Position numbers and translations under genes: made by a program. From contig JAKAAZ010000076.1 in assembly GCA_021802085.1 (NCBI GenBank), positions 1-15,241 of the forward strand: a DNA stretch of 15,241 nt, given 5' to 3'. The stretch's first letter is position 1; the number at the start of each line of letters is the position of its first letter. Below the pieces are notes generated by a model that was not told the origin of the DNA, searched no databases, and saw only the letters and a program-made list of their open reading frames with translations. This DNA comes from Acidobacteriota bacterium (GTDB lineage: Bacteria; Acidobacteriota; Terriglobia; Terriglobales; Acidobacteriaceae). Of the stretch, positions 14,125 to 15,241 are shown piece by piece.

Positions 14125-14976
14125 ATGTTCGCAATGAAAGTTAAGTTTCTGCTCCCTGCAATTGCTTTGAGCTTCAGCTTCGCCATTTCTCAGCCTCTAT
14201 GGGCGCAGAGTCAAACAGTCGAGACCCCGCAGATGTTAGATGCGGGTTTTCACGAAATGTATAACCTCCACTTCCCGGAGGCGCATGCCATTTTTGCGAA
14301 ATACATGGCAGAGCATCCCCAGGATCCCATGGGACCGGTGTCCGACGCGGCAGGCTATCTATTTTCGGAGTTCCACCGCACCGGTGTGCTGGATATGCAA
14401 TTGTTCACCAACGATACCAGCTATCTCAAGCGCAAAAAAGACACCCTTGACCCGGAAGTGAAAAAAGCATTCGATGCCGATCTGGATAAGGCAGACCAAT
14501 TGTCGGATGCCATCCTCAGCAACCATCCCGACGATGCGACAGCCTTGTTCGCCAAAACTCTCATGTTTGGACTTCGCGCCGATTATGCATCCTTGTTGGA
14601 GCGCCGCGACTTGGCTGGCTTTGAGTTTACGAAATCAGGAGGCACCTATGCCCATCGCCTGCTGCAGGTGGATCCCCATGCCTATGATGCTTATCTGGCG
14701 GTCGGCATGGAGAATTACATTCTTGGGTTGAAGCCGGCACCCGTTCGTTGGCTCCTGCAAATGGCGGGTGGAGAAACAAACAAGGTTCTCGGAGAGCAGG
14801 ATTTGGAGTTGACAGCTGCCCAAGGCCATTACCTCCAGCCACTGGCGAAATTACTGCTGGCTGTGGCTGCCATGCGGGATAAGGATAAAGTGAAGGCGCG
14901 CGATTTGCTCTCTTCCCTTGCCAGGGAATTTCCCAACAATCCCTTGTACGCCGAACAGTTGTCCAAGATCGGCTGA
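14125..14976 (+). CDS. Secreted TPR-like repeat protein
   Basis: A 283-residue exported protein. Residues 1-28 are a signal peptide (Lys5, Lys7, hydrophobic core, cleavage near LWAQS). The rest is almost entirely helical. Residues 38-70 form a TPR-like helix pair ending in the typical HPQDP, a second such unit ends at NHPDDATALFAKTLMFG (133-149), a third centres on VDPHAYDAYLAVGMENYI (182-199), and a C-terminal unit ends in LAREFPNNPLY (265-275). TPR proteins are binding scaffolds; the partner is unknown. The ATG at 14125 has GGGGA at 14114-14118; an in-frame TTG at 14098 would spoil the signal peptide. It stands alone, divergent from the secreted Pro-rich protein gene and followed by a strong terminator. 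Confidence 0.75.
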   Translation: MFAMKVKFLLPAIALSFSFAISQPLWAQSQTVETPQMLDAGFHEMYNLHFPEAHAIFAKYMAEHPQDPMGPVSDAAGYLFSEFHRTGVLDMQLFTNDTSYLKRKKDTLDPEVKKAFDADLDKADQLSDAILSNHPDDATALFAKTLMFGLRADYASLLERRDLAGFEFTKSGGTYAHRLLQVDPHAYDAYLAVGMENYILGLKPAPVRWLLQMAGGETNKVLGEQDLELTAAQGHYLQPLAKLLLAVAAMRDKDKVKARDLLSSLAREFPNNPLYAEQLSKIG

Positions 14977-15006
14977 AGTCACTCGCCGAGCACCGCACAG
15001 AGAACA

Positions 15007-15036
15007 GGAGAGGCGTGGAATCTTCCACGCCTCTCC
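15007..15036 (+). terminator. Strong hairpin terminator after the TPR-like gene
   Basis: A perfect 14-bp inverted repeat (GGAGAGGCGTGGAA, then TC, then TTCCACGCCTCTCC) lies 30 nt after the stop codon. The innermost pairs must open to form a loop. A short CGTTT follows, so the U tract is weak, but the stem is G+C-rich and long enough for an intrinsic terminator. Its symmetry would also stop transcripts from the other side. Confidence 0.8.
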
Positions 15037-15241
15037 CGTTTGCAACTACGCTTCTAGCCATAAATCTAGCCAAAGATATTTGAAATTTTGCAAGCTCGAC
15101 AGCGGAACTGGTGACCGGAAAAAAGTCCCGACGTGCTCATGCTTAACCTGTTGATGTATTTATGCAATTCAGTTGAAACAGAAATGTTTAGCTGGTGATA
15201 CTCCACAGGATGCTCGTTTGCCTCTTCCACTTTGAACCCAA
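15037..15241. other. Terminal intergenic stretch with a short direct repeat
   Basis: No coding sequence is supported in these 205 bp. They are more AT-rich than the genes. TCTAGCCA occurs twice, at 15053-15060 and 15065-15072, a 12-nt period. The stretch may be the upstream region of a gene beyond the window. Confidence 0.4.

Overview
The window looks like a piece of an Acidobacteriota (Terriglobia/Koribacter-like) chromosome. This is inferred from moderately high G+C, several secreted proteins of types common in that phylum (a large Ig-like/beta-propeller protein, a Pro-rich secreted protein with a conserved Tyr/Trp-rich domain), and REP-like intergenic hairpins of a kind I associate with these genomes. 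No rRNA, tRNA, CRISPR array, phage gene or transposase gene was seen. All genes appear intact; nothing is clearly a pseudogene.

Region 1 (1-3061): an NAD(P)-dependent aldehyde dehydrogenase and an alanine dehydrogenase (ald), both on the + strand. A 122-bp AT-rich palindromic element with inverted ends (element A, MITE-like) lies just upstream of each start codon, as two perfect copies in the same orientation. A second element with related ends (element B) lies between the aldehyde dehydrogenase stop and the second copy of A. The insertion points are CTAG sites, and a 13-bp direct repeat carrying the stop codon flanks element B. A perfect hairpin with a GAAA loop sits in the ald leader.

Region 2 (3332-7382): a secreted 846-residue Ig-like/beta-propeller protein (+), facing nusB and a lumazine synthase gene (-). 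ribH and nusB form a tight two-gene unit, 3 nt apart. The lumazine synthase has an N-terminal extension of about 125 residues that reads as a VOC (glyoxalase-fold) domain. This is the most unusual protein architecture in the window.

Region 3 (7510-11913): an enoyl-CoA hydratase, a small lipoprotein of unknown function and a large FAD/[4Fe-4S]/CCG-domain oxidoreductase of the YdiJ/D-2-hydroxyacid dehydrogenase type, with short gaps and probably co-transcribed. The last gene overlaps tail to tail, by 7 bp, with an NAD(P)-dependent D-2-hydroxyacid dehydrogenase on the opposite strand. The two enzymes could act on the same class of D-2-hydroxyacids.

Region 4 (11907-15241): the D-2-hydroxyacid dehydrogenase and a secreted protein of unknown function (both -), a 264-bp divergent spacer, a secreted TPR-like protein (+) closed by a strong hairpin terminator, and about 200 bp without a recognised gene.
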